A model generated the notes under the pieces. The model did no database searches and was not told where the DNA came from. It saw only the letters and a program-made list of their open reading frames with translations. DNA of 64,000 bases from Strongyloides papillosus (lineage: Eukaryota > Nematoda > Chromadorea > Rhabditida > Strongyloididae), in the NCBI GenBank assembly GCA_005656395.1, contig SRSI01000028.1, positions 248,001 to 312,000 of the forward strand. Direction: 5' to 3'. Shown piece by piece: positions 1 through 12,208 of the stretch. Position 1 is the stretch's first letter. Every line of letters starts with the position of its first letter. The position numbers were made by a program, and so were the translations under genes.

Positions 1-587
1 TATGTTCTTTAGACCATTTTTGGATAATTCTACTGACACTTGAAGTCATTTCATATGGTTGGCCGGTAAAAAAGTATAATTGTTGTGATAATTTTATTGC
101 CATTAAATCATTAGGATATTGTCCTAAGATACATTCATAATAATACAACGCCTTTCTCGTATAACCGACAGCCATTGCTTCAAGTGCATTGCAGTGTAAT
201 TTTTCTCTCTCGTTTCCATATTTATCTGTATCGTTAATTACTTTTTTTATCTTATCTTTAAATTCCTCATTCACATACCATGTTTTGTTAGTCCCTAACA
301 CATCAACTGCCAAAGCAAATATTCTTGGTAAAACTAAAATATATTTATGGATATAGGGAAATGAAAAAAGGTTATAAAATACTAATACCTGCATTTGGTT
401 CATTGGATAACATATTTGTTATTGTTTTTACTAAACCACCAAGTTGATCACAATCTCTTAATGAAACCAATTGTCTTATCGATGCATCGAGTAACTTTGC
501 AGTTTCATTATTTACAATTGTTGTATTAAGACCATCTTCTTTCCACCCCTGAACATCTTTAAGATTTTTGGCACACCATTCACCCAT
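1..587 (-). CDS. TTC38: TTC38-like protein, 5' part (gene runs off the left edge)
   Basis: Two exons are visible on the minus strand. Exon 1 is 587 to 389 and starts at the ATG at 587; an upstream TTG is in frame but is not a credible start. Exon 2 runs from 333 to base 1 and continues outside the window. The donor GCAG|GTATTA and the acceptor TTTTAG join in frame across a 55-bp intron. The start resembles the N-terminus of tetratricopeptide repeat protein 38 (Asp-x-x-x-Trp-Lys, then Asn-Glu-x-x-Lys-Leu-x-Asp-Ala and Leu-Gly-Gly). Exon 2 continues with a helical stretch including DLMAIKLSQQLYFFTGQ, which matches the family's position of a Leu-Ala-x-Lys-x-x-x-x-x-Tyr-Phe helix. TTC38 proteins are soluble TPR-repeat proteins without a well-established biochemical role. 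About 178 residues are visible; the family is usually about 450-470. Confidence 0.85.
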
Positions 588-932
588 TATCAATTATATA
601 AACACATACACTATATCTGATTTATCCTATAATTATATAAATGAAAATTATTATAAGCGAATTTGATGATGATGTTATACAGTGAAAATAATAATTTTAA
701 ATGTGTATCCAGTCCTCTTAAGATACAAAAGTTATATCACATGTCAAGGACATCTTTATCATTACAAATCTTATTACAACAATAATATCTTTGATAGATA
801 AATGATACAAATATTTATGAAGGATAATAATAACTAAAATTTAATCTCATACTTATAAATTTCTCATCAAAACAATTATTCTTTAAATATATATATATTA
901 GAAATTTATTAATTTTATTATTATCATTAATA
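588..932. other. Divergent intergenic region (TTC38-like / collagen)
   Basis: This 345-bp AT-rich spacer lies between two head-to-head genes and must hold both promoters. I see no coding potential, no clear repeat and no recognisable conserved element. Confidence 0.6.
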
Positions 933-2167
933 ATGACTGAACCATCAAAACAAATTCTAATAACCTCTACAGCTATAACAACCTTATTAGTAGTTTTTAT
1001 AATTATATTTTTACCAGCAGCTATAACTAGTTTTCAAAAAAAATCTTCCTTTATTCTTGAACACGTTAACAAATGTCAGGTAATATTATTAATAAAACAA
1101 AAAAACGTATACTTCTTCAATATATTAAATTTCTTATAGTTTGAAAATAGAGAGATATGGAAGATGATAGCGGATAAAAAAACATTTAAACGTAGTAAAC
1201 GTGGATATGCTAATAATTATGGAGGTGAAGGATTACAAAGAGTTAGTGGAGCATGTTGTAGTTGTCAACAAGGTCTTCCTGGTCCACAAGGCCGTAAAGG
1301 TAAACCAGGTAAAGATGGCACTCCAGGTAGAGTCGGTGTACCTGGAAGGAATGGAAAAGATGGAAAATATATTTACCCACAAGTTGAAGTTAGAGACTCT
1401 TGTCAAAAGTGCCCACCGGCTCCTATTGGTCCACCTGGACTACCAGGACCAAAAGGACCACGTGGAGAGGCAGGAAATCCAGGTAGACCGGGAGTTCCAG
1501 GTAATCCAGGTAGAAAAGGACCTAATGGACCTACGGGTGCACCAGGCGCTCCAGGTGAACCTGGCGTTCAAGGACCACCAGGAGATCCTGGACGAGTATT
1601 AAATGGTGCCCCACAAGGACCTGCTGGACCAGCTGGTCCAGTTGGACCAAGAGGTAGAATTGGAGTTGCTGGAAGGTATGATAAGAGTAATATTTACCGA
1701 AATAAACATTTTTTTACTATAGAGATGGTCAGCCGGGGATGGGAGGCATCCCAGGGATTAGAGGGCACATGGGAGACCGTGGTCAAAATGGACTACCCGG
1801 TCCAATGGGACCTCCAGGGCCACGTGGTCCTCCTGGAAACCCAGGAACATGTTCTCATTGTAGGAATCTTAAATTTAGTAAAAATGTGGAAAATGATAAT
1901 AATAATTATGATGTCGAAACACCAAGGAAAGAAAGTTATGCTCCATCAATGACACCATATCAAAATAAAAATCCATCAAATGATTACCCATCAAACAGTG
2001 AAATACAACAAAATAGTTGGACAGATAGTCAGCATACTGCCACGACATCAGCCCCATTTAAACTTTTGTTACCAAGTAAAGGTAAAACTATGAAAAATTA
2101 TGAAAGGGGATATGATGATTATAGAGAAAGGTTAGCTATGTCACGCAGATTAAGACAAAGAGCATAG
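933..2167 (+). CDS. Nematode cuticle collagen
   Basis: Exons are 933-1079, 1140-1675 and 1723-2167, with introns of 60 and 47 bp. The joined frame gives 375 residues. Residues 9-33 form a hydrophobic signal-anchor. Residues 67-70 (RSKR) are the subtilisin-like processing site conserved in cuticle procollagens. Cysteines at 88, 89 and 91 open the Gly-X-Y domain, which starts near residue 94. It is broken by a short non-collagenous spacer with a Cys-x-x-Cys, then resumes until a Cys-x-x-Cys (GTCSHC) closes it. Such proteins trimerise in the ER of hypodermal cells, are secreted and are cross-linked into the cuticle. The non-helical C-terminal tail, about 95 residues rich in Asn, Ser, Thr, Tyr and Arg, is long for a typical col gene and recalls the Rol/Sqt/Dpy class, but I cannot assign an orthologue. 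Confidence 0.93.
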
Positions 2168-2976
2168 AAAATATGAGAACAAGATTTTTCTAAATGATTG
2201 TTTAAACAAACATTTCATCATCCTTAAATATATAATTAAATGTTTATAATAATGTAATAATAATAAAAGTGAATGATGGAGTATGTGATATTTTTCAATA
2301 CCGCTTTTGCTTATAAGTCTATTCATTTTGATGAAAAATATAAAAATATGATGCAATGAATTATGAATGTAAAAGTTTATTTTGATAATACAAATGTTTA
2401 TGTTTTTTAACATTATTATTATAAACATATGTAAAAAACATGACATTTTAAAATAAGAAATACTTTATCATTAGATGTTGTAAAAATTTTACCAATAAGA
2501 AAAAAAGGAAAAAATTGCTATGATTGATGTTGAAAGAGTCAAATGATGTTGTGATAGAAAATAATCTAGTTTATTATAAGATATCTAATCATTGGAAAGA
2601 TAATTTTTTAACAGTTTACATTAATTTTATTGATATTCTTATATTTTTCTAACATTTCATAAATTTTATCATGTTAAATTTTCGATGAAACAATTGTTCT
2701 TAGATGATTATAAAAAAATAACAGTAAAATGTTTTTGTTCTTTTAAATGAAATTTAACCAAACTAAAATTGGTTTAGAAATTTTTTATCACTAGAATTTA
2801 TTGACATAAAAAAAGGAGTTGTAAAATAGCAATGAAATTATAAAACATCATTATTTTTATTGCAAGTGATATAATTTTTAGTTATTAAACTTTGATAAAA
2901 TTTGTCTTTGCGTGCTAAATAATTAATTAACTTTTCTGAGAGCTGGGTATCTAATAATTTTCTAAACTTCCCTTCA
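2168..2976. other. Convergent intergenic region (collagen / CFAP20)
   Basis: This AT-rich region lies between two gene 3' ends. It contains A/T homopolymer runs and probable 3' UTRs. No coding frame longer than chance is supported. Confidence 0.5.
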
Positions 2977-3706
2977 TTATCTTCCTTCCTCAATTGAAGA
3001 ATCTTTTTCCTCATCCTTGTCTAAAGATACCTCTTTCACATCCTCATATATCTGAATATTTTTTTTAATAGGAAGAAATAATTTAAATTCAGTTGGTAAC
3101 TCATCTTCCGTATATAATCTTTCTGAAAAGTATATTCTTCTTAATCGGCAATTCGCATGAATTTGTACTCTCAATGTTTCAACATAACTTGTTCCATATG
3201 CTTTTTTACAGAATTCAGCAAGATTAAATTGTACTTGATTCCACCCCTCATCTAATCTCATTGGCATTGTACAAATAAATGGTTTTACTCTTGTTGTTTG
3301 TTGAAAATTAGATGCTCTAAAGCGTCTTTTCATATTTCTATCATCCAATATTTGTACTTCAAATGTAAATGGACGGTGTAAATTCTTAACAATCATAACA
3401 AAATATGGTAATTTTATTCCTAGTGTTTTTGTTGGACCTATTGGACAGTTAATGTATGTTGTACTAACATTGTGTCCATTCAATTCAACAATTAATGATT
3501 GTATCTCCTCATCAGTTAATCTTCTAATACATCCATATTTGCTCTAAAATTCATTATATATGTAATAAGTTATTGTTAAAAAGGAATAATTAAGCAGGAG
3601 AATATAAATAAACAAAACATACTTTTTTCTCCCATATTTGTAATGGATTACTACCAATAGAGTAAAGAATAGATAATAAACCACCTTGATAGGTATTATG
3701 AAACAT
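2977..3706 (-). CDS. CFAP20: Cilia- and flagella-associated protein 20 (BUG22) orthologue
   Basis: Exon 1 is 3706-3623 (28 codons) and exon 2 is 3543-2977. The donor is AAA|GTATGT, the acceptor ATTTTAG, and the result is 216 residues. The protein aligns nearly end to end with human CFAP20 (193 aa). Hallmarks are the N-terminal [14 protein letters not shown], the block [20 protein letters not shown] and the stretch [24 protein letters not shown]20 is an inner-junction protein of axonemal doublet microtubules and is also found at basal bodies and centrioles. In nematodes, which have only sensory cilia, it would be expected in ciliated neurons; that is inference. The extra 20 or so residues at the C-terminus are acidic and low complexity. 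A splice acceptor lies one base before the ATG, so trans-splicing would leave almost no 5' UTR. Confidence 0.95.
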
Positions 3707-5916
3707 TCTAATAATATATAGAAGTTTTTTATCTAAATAATCAAAAATATATATTAAACAAAATTTTTATTTCCTTTTAACTGGTAATTGTTATTTTTAA
3801 GGATTTAAGAAACCATATATTTATGTTTCCATAGTAACTTTAGTTTCTATTTTCATTTCCCTTACCATAAATAATCGTTAGTGAAGCAAAAATAATTTAC
3901 ATAACATGTTAAAAATGTTTTTGATCATTTAAAAATTTTACACAAATATATAAGGAGAACATTAAATGAAAGTTAATGTAATAGACAATACTTAAATATA
4001 ATCTTTTTTGTCTCCACTTTTTCATTAAACTTTCAGAAATAGTAAATGGAAAAAACTATAAATGGAAATAGAGTCGAAAAAATATTTCAAATTAATTCTT
4101 TTTTATACCCCTTATAATAGAAATTTTCAAATATAAAATGTATATACGTTCTCCTTATTTCAATAAAATTAGAAAAAAAATTCAGATATTTGTTGTTGAA
4201 GATAAAAGGAATAAAGGATGAAAAAGAAAAAATTGTATATATGCATGTTTTTATGATTTTTTTTTAATGAAACAAATATAATTCAAAATATATGTGTATA
4301 TTATTGACATCATCATCTTTTATGAGTCCTCTGTTTTTAAGAAAAATAAAAAAATTAATAAATATATAATATATTAAAACAAACTTTTTTGTCATTTAGT
4401 AACCACTTTAGTAATATATAATTAAAAGGGATAAAAAAAGATACATTTTCTTTTCAATATTTTTATATCTATACTATTTCTAGCAGCTTTTTCATCTTTA
4501 TTTTTTCACCTTAATCACGTTATTTTAATTTTATTCACTAAAAATTTATAACAATGCTTTATATATAAAATAGAAGCACAGTTTGAATTTTTTATATTAC
4601 ATTCAAAAATAATACCATAAAATCATATAAATAGTTAATCTTTGTACCTATAATACATGAGAAGTTAGGAATTTTTATAATTTTCCTTATTTTATTGGTC
4701 CATATTTTTTTGTCCACTTTTATTATTAAGTGTTTTCCTTAATACTTCCAGAAACAATAGGTGATTAATAATTGTTTTAACTTGAATAAATTTACTCTTC
4801 TTACCCATTTAATATGTAAAACATTATATTTCTTGGTGTTGGATATTTTCAATTCCAATAATTGAAATATCCTTAAATATATCTTTATTATTATTTTTAC
4901 CCATTCGAAAGTTGCTTTTTCAGACATCTTCAAAGTCTATATATTTATGTATGTTAAATATCACATTAAAATGTCAAATGATGATAAAGTTAAAAAGCAA
5001 TTTGTACTTGCATATAAATTATATTCTACAATGCCATTTTTGATAAAATTCAATCTATAAATAAGGATATTTATATGTATAAACATATTTTTTATATTAC
5101 CTTTGTTATGGAAATAATAAACTATAGTATATATTGTATTTCAGTTATTAATTTTGGTGAAATAATCATTTCAATAACTTTTACCAATTTTTTTTTCATT
5201 TTAATGTTCCATGAAATATATTTAGACGATATTCAGAATAACTCATTATAATGATTGACAAAAATTATTCATCATTCAGTAGTTTTATTTTTTTTAGTTA
5301 CCAAATTTAATTACTACGTTTCTTTTTACCATAGTAAAAAAATGAATAAATAACTAAAACCTCTAACAAATTATGTGGTATAAAAAAGATAAAGTACCTA
5401 TAAATCATTCTTTTATGATTATATTTTTTTATAAAAATATATATAATATATGAATAGTGAAAATTTAATTTATATTTTTTCATTTCCATTCTTTATCTTT
5501 CATTCAATGTTAAAAAATAAATATAACCAATATATATTTTTTTACAATCTCCCACAAATTCTGTTATATTTTCTCGAAATTATTTAATATGATTAAAAAA
5601 TTAATATTCAATTCCATTATCTTGCCTTTTTTAATTCATTTTTAGTGATGTTTATATTTTTAAAAAAGATTATAAAAGAATTATAAATATATTGGCTATA
5701 TCTCTATACAAACTGCAACATTCCCTCAAATTGTAAATTCTTGTTGGTGATAAAGAGAACCTATAAAGTACTTATTTTTATTTTTAAGAAATAAAAAAAA
5801 TAAAAGAGTATATTATACATTAATAAAATATTTTTCGGGATTTTCTTGGTCCTCGTTATTTCAAATAACAAAAATATATACAATTACATCTGGCACTAAT
5901 CTTTTACATCATCGGG
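3707..5916. other. Intergenic region between divergent CFAP20 and channel genes
   Basis: About 2.2 kb of AT-rich DNA with long A and T runs. No exon with both a reading frame and splice signals could be supported. It should contain both promoters. Confidence 0.5.
3708..3709 (-). promoter_or_regulatory. Probable spliced-leader acceptor of CFAP20
   Basis: Read on the minus strand, the sequence before the start codon is ATATTATTAG followed by one A and the ATG. A splice-acceptor sequence with no plausible exon upstream, one base from the start, is typical of nematode SL trans-splicing. A 5' UTR intron is the alternative. Confidence 0.5.
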
Positions 5917-7926
5917 ATGATGAAATTTTTTAATTTTTATAATATATTATTTATTATACTTCGAATAATTATTCTAATATTATTACTATTTAATCCTCCA
6001 ACATCACAAGAGATAGTGGAAAATACAGATATACTACCTGTTGATTGCAATCTTGAGTCACAAAAAAAACAATCCATATTGAAGTATCTCCTTAAGGATT
6101 ATGATAAGTCGTCAACACCTTCAAACCACTCCAATCAAAGAGTTATGGTACAATCTGAGGTTACCATACAAGATATTGGTTCAATAAGTGAGATAACATC
6201 ATCATTTATTGTTGATTTATGGTTCTCACAAATATGGGAAGATCCAAGATTACGTTATTCTCATTTGTCATGTAAGTCAAATTTTAGTCTTGATGAATCT
6301 GTGGCCAATAAACTTTGGTCTCCAAATATATGTTTTGTTAACTCTAAAGATACATATATTCATTCGTAAGTCTAAAAATAAAACAACAAAGTCAAATTAT
6401 TTACATAAATTTTTTGCAGATCTCCAGAGTCGAACATTCTTCTTATAATTTATCCCAATGGAACTGTATGGCTTAATCATAGGTAATTAAAAATATTAAA
6501 ATTTGTTTTTTGTGCCTCATAACATTTAATGAATTTTAATTCATATTTTCTATGTATTATAATTAACACAAATATTAAATTTTGATATTTACCTTTATTA
6601 CACGTGTGAAATTTGTTTTACGGACATACAAATAATATATACACTTTCCATAAAACGTAAACTTTAGTTATTTTTAATCTTTCATTTTTTGTTGTACAAA
6701 TTTTCTTAATTGTTTTATAAATTTTATAGAATGCGTGTTCATGGTCGTTGCAATATGAGATTAGAAAATTTCCCATTAGATACACAACAATGTAAATTAG
6801 TTATGGAGTCATGTTGTTACTCGATTTCTGATGTACGATTAAATTGGCAATCCTGGAGTCCCGTTACAATTGCAAATTCAAGGGTATTGTTTTGTTTATG
6901 ATAAAAAAATTCTTTTATTTTCTCAAAATGAGATATAAAAATTTATCTATAATTTAATGAGATACTTTTGACATTTATTATGTTACAAGATGAAATTAAT
7001 AGATAACATTGATAAATAAAATATTTTATATATTTAATAAGATAATAGAAAATGTTCAATATAATTTAATGTTATAATTTATTCTTTTTAGTTTCAATTA
7101 CCGGATTTTCGTTTCCTCTATCTAAATCATTCATCATCAATTCACAATACAGCAACAGGATCATGGGATCAATTGGAATTAACATTTACTTTTAAACGCC
7201 TATACGGATATTATATATTACAAGCTTATTTACCAAGTTATTTATCAGTATTCATCTCATGGATTGCATTTTGGATAGATTCAAAAGCCTTACCAGCAAG
7301 AATAATTTTAGGGGTTAATTCATTAATGGCATTAACATTTCAAATGGGTAATGTTGTTAAGAATTTACCAAGAGTATCTTATGTTAAAGTAAGAAAAATT
7401 TCTAAAAAGTTAATTTAAAATAAAAAAATTCTTTTAGGCAATAGATTTATGGTTTTTTGTTTGTGTTATGTTTATATTCTGTTCTTTATGTGAGTTAGCA
7501 ATTGTTGGAGTAATAGATAATATTCACGATAAAAAGTTGAAAAAAAAGCTAAAATTAGAAAGAAAATTAAGAGCTTTGGTTGTTGGACATGCTTCTGATG
7601 GAGTTATGGTTGGATTAAGAGAAGGGTAAGATAGAATTGAATGTATATATTTTTTTTCTCTATGTATGGATATATTTTATATTTGATTATTTAGACTTTC
7701 CCAAAAAAGGCCCAGTACAACAAGGACAATATACTCTCATAGATTGCTTGAAAATCCTGACCCATGGCATTTATGTGAACAGTACAAAGATGGATATATT
7801 GGACATAAAATAGATTTTTATTGTGCACGAGCTTTTCCAACTATCTTTGCGGCATTTAATATATTTTATTGGACATATTATTTAACAAGATCACAACAGA
7901 CTATTGATGAAATAATGACAAATTAA
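5917..7926 (+). CDS. Cys-loop ligand-gated ion channel subunit, predicted anion-selective
   Basis: Six exons: 5917-6365, 6420-6482, 6730-6883, 7092-7388, 7438-7625 and 7695-7926. All junctions are GT-AG and the joined frame gives 460 residues. A hydrophobic leader covers about residues 10-25. The extracellular domain carries the Cys-loop at C178-C192 (13 residues between, containing FPLD). TM1 follows. Pro290-Ala291-Arg292 stands just before TM2, the signature of anion selectivity in this superfamily. TM2 reads [12 protein letters not shown] and is followed by [18 protein letters not shown]3 and a short basic intracellular loop come next, and TM4 sits at the C-terminus. The TM2-TM3 segment resembles the nematode amine-gated chloride channels (MOD-1, LGC-50 to LGC-55 types), so biogenic-amine gating is plausible but unproven. 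The intracellular loop, about 85 residues, is short. The ligand and orthologue cannot be fixed from sequence. Confidence 0.9.
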
Positions 7927-10900
7927 TATCATATTAGATATATACTACTTTTAGTATATTAATTATAAAAAGTAGGAAGATATTTAAAAGAGCATTACAT
8001 TTATTTTTATTTTAACCTGATTATAAACTAAATATATATATAAAACGATTGTTTAAGATAATTAATGTGTCATCTAATATTATACAACATATTAAAATCT
8101 TATCTAATATGCTTTATTCGCGCTTTACACAAAACCACTTTATTATTATCAAAATTTATTTTCCTCAAAAATTTTTGAACTCATCTTTTTTTACTATTGT
8201 TGTTAATTGAAAAAGATATAAATATGTATATATATAATTGAATATTTTTTAATTTATATATATATTATTGTTACTTTTTAAATATTTTTCACATGATTCA
8301 TATATAAAAGAATCTTAAAATGCCACATTTTATTAACCAAAATATTATTATTTTTTAAAAAGTTTGATGCATATCATTTATTGAATGAGAATATTGCTAT
8401 TTCATGAATTTACTTAAGGTTAATGTATATATAAAACTTTTATGATAATATATATTAAAAAGTTTTATTGGCATTATGTATAAATTGAAAAGATGCATTA
8501 TATTTCTTCTAAGATTATAATCATTCGTTTTGAATAAAATTCAAATACTGTGATGTTATCAGTCAACCATAAGAGAGATGAGTTATGCACATATGGAGAA
8601 GTTTTTATGATATGGCTATTTTATATATCAATACAAATATATAATATCGTTGATGTCTATATATGTATATAATACAAAATACATTGGTCATTATCTTTTA
8701 AGATTTACTTTTTATTTGGTTTCCACTGTCTCTTCTACCTTTAGCTTATCGTTTCAACGGTGACGTTTTGTATATTTTATCAATATTAATATACATATAT
8801 ACCAACTTTTGGTGTAATTTATTTAATAAATAGAAATTATTTAAATTTAACCTAAACATTTCACAATCATTATTTATTTACTATTTATGATGAGGACAAT
8901 GTTATAATTTACGCTATTAATATTTACAAACTGTTATTAAATAATGATGAATGTGTAATAAAATATTTTAATTGTTAATAATTACTACTTTTTTTCAATT
9001 GAAATATTAGTATTTAAAATCAAAAATTAATAAATATAAACTATTTTCCAATTTTTATGATTAAAGCAATTTTGGCGACTTTGTAAACTATTGTTCCGGT
9101 TAATTTCTACCCCCAGTACATACTATGTTCACTTTTTGTATGGTGTATATTATTGCGGCTGGCAACCTTCTATTCTTTTTGCTATTTTCTTATATGTATT
9201 ATTGTCACTACGACCATCATCATCGCCATAGAGACACATTCATAATATCTACTTACCCATCACAGTTATACTCTTTATGCCATTACTCCAGATCTATTTT
9301 ACCCCTAATTTTTGTAATTTGATGATTGTTAACATCGTTTTATAGACAACTTACATATTGTTTTTTATAATCGTTACTCTATTAATTAAAAGAAATTACT
9401 TTACAAAAAAGAATACCATATTAATCAGTTTATAAAATTTAAGGAAATAATAATCATAAAGTATTGTTTTCTTATGATAATCATATAGACAATTACAACT
9501 TGTGACCTACCGCCATATGATTACTTTTTATCTATATAAGAACATAGTGCATTACATAAAAAATCATTTATAAGCACTTTTAATTTCACAGATCATTAAT
9601 AATAATGTTATGTTTTCAATTTGAATTTTGGTCGTGTATCTATATATTTAAGCTTGTAGTGTATTTTTGCTTTAAATATTTAATAACATTCGGGGAAGAA
9701 GTTTTATATAGTATATTTTAATGTGTTTTGGCAAATTTTCATCTTTCTTTAGTTTTGCTAAACAAAAAGATTTTATTTTAAGGTTAATTTTTTAAATATT
9801 TTTTCTTTTCTATAACTTTTTGCAATAATTATTTTACTAGTCAAACTTAAAAATATAATTTTAAGTATTTTTTAAACGAGTATGTAATCATAAATGTTAA
9901 AATTAAATTTTTTTTTCTTATTTCTATTAAAAGATTTTTAAGCTATAATTTTTAACATTTTTAAAAAAGGTGAAATGTATATATAGTGAGGTGTAATTTT
10001 AAAATTTTTTTAAATGTCCTCTAATGTTATATATACATTTATCCTTTGTAAATGAGATAAAGGAAATTAGTTAGATCATTAAGTGCTTATTATTAAAATA
10101 AAAGTTTGCCCTCTTTTTTAGTTTAAAATGTTGTATCACATTTTGTTACATATATATATTATATAACGTCTCTCATAAAGAGATATCGTTTTATTTTTTC
10201 ATTATAAATCAAAGAAAGGAAAAAAATTTAAACTTTTAATTTTATTAAAGATTTATTCCATTTTAACAAAATAAATGAATATTTTTTTCGAAATTTTAAT
10301 GTAAATTTTTATGCTAAAAATAAATAAAGATTTACATTTTTTTATTTTTATAACAATTTCAAAAATAAAAATATAAAAATTAGGCAATTAATTTTTTGTT
10401 AAATACTTATAATGACGATGTTGTTAAAACCTGAATCTAAGCACCATTATATGTTTTAGTAAATTATTTATTTAAGGAAAGAATTTATCTAACATATTGG
10501 TATTTTTTAACAGACGAACCTTGAATTTTTTTTACCTAAATGCTTTTCATGTTTTTTATATCATTTAAGTTCACAATATGCCTAATAATTTTTTAACTCA
10601 CTCTTATAAAAATTAATAGCAAAAATTTTAATTGCTATTCTTATCGGAGAGATATAATAGATTTTAATCTAGATATAACTGTTAAAATATTTTTATTGTT
10701 TGTAAAAAAAACCTATAATTTTTGTCATATTTAAAATCATCATTTATTGTATACTTTTTAATTAAAATTTACACCGTTATCTCCTATATCCTTATGATGT
10801 ATTTTTACAATTTTATTTTAAAAGAGGTTTCTTAATAAAATATATTCTATAACTTATCGCTAACGTACTATGGAAATACTATAAAGAAAATTAAATTCTT

Positions 10901-12208
10901 CATGATATATTTAAATAAATAGTAAATTTTCTTTGAGTATAATTATACCTCTTTTGATTACACAAAAATGTCCTTTTAATTTATGCCAAAATGTATGCAA
11001 GCTTAAAATAATAAAGTATTTACTTTCTTTTATTTTGATTTACTTTAAAATTTATTGTACACTTAAAAATGAATTTAAGTAGTTTATTCTTTTATTATCA
11101 TTATAAAATATCATTGTTATTATCTTATGTTTTTGTTAATTTATATAATATAAGATAACATGATTTATTAATTGAACCAAGAATGTTTATTGTTTATTTT
11201 AATTTAAACTAACTATTATTATAATAAATTTATAAGATGATTTGTCGTAAGAAGGATTATCTTTTTCTGTATTTAATAAATATATGTATTTTGACATATA
11301 AATAATTTACCCATTAATTCTGTTTCTAAGCATTAAATAAAATATTTTCCTTAAACATTGTAACAAAGGGGAAAGATATACTTTAAATATAGGTTTTTAT
11401 ACTAATTAACTTGCTATCTACCGTCCTAAAATATTAAAATCCTTAAGATCACATTCACCAAAATCAAAATTTCATCTTTTATATTGTTTAAATTTTATAA
11501 TAATATCACACACATCGTTAAGAAAATACTTGCGCACCAAAATTCCAGAATGTATACATAATATGTTTGGATATAATAATTTATTTTAATAAACATGTGT
11601 CTCTTCTCCTTATTATTTTTGTTGATCACTTTTAAATGTTGAAAAGAGTATAAGAAACATTTTATAAAAATTTACTATGAAGATGTTGTAACCTTTTTAT
11701 TATACTGTTATTTCCAACTAAATATATCCATCTGTCTTAAATACATACATTAAATAATATATGAAAAAATTTTATGGTAACATTCTTTTTATTAACAATA
11801 ATAATGATAAACATTTTTGAGAATATTCTTCTCTTCAATAAGAAAATTTATATTTTTATTATCTATTTTTAAAATATATCTTAAATGTTCTATATACTTT
11901 TTAAGATTTTTTTTATAAACATTTGTTAATAACATTATTATTAAAACATCTTCCATTGTTTATTAAAACCATTACATAATGATTTATTTTAACATAGTTT
12001 AATATAAGTATAGGATAAAAAATTAGTCATATAGTTATTATATTATCTTATTAACCAATTAAATTACAATTATTACATAATTTATCTTTTTTACAGCCTA
12101 TTTAATGAATTAACATTTTTCATCAGATAAAAAATTAATATATAATATATATTTAAATTAAAGACATTATAAATTAACATTGTAAAATAAAATTCTACTT
12201 ATTATACA
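7927..12208. other. Intergenic region, about 4.3 kb
   Basis: AT-rich DNA with homopolymer and TATA-type microsatellite runs. A 65-codon frame near 9125-9322 is slightly less AT-rich than its surroundings, but it lacks splice context and a recognisable family, so I do not call it a gene. The right part should contain the promoter of the ACK-family gene. Confidence 0.45.

Noticed and set aside
4739..4927. Minus-strand frame starting with a plausible ATG (MSEKATFEW) and containing donor-like GGGTAA sites
   Set aside because: No intron arrangement gave a convincing longer protein, and the lysine/isoleucine-rich product looks like translated AT-rich DNA.
9125..9322. 65-codon open frame, slightly GC-richer than its surroundings
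   Set aside because: No family resemblance, no splice context and no second exon. It is His- and Tyr-rich in a way expected from CAT/TAT repeats.
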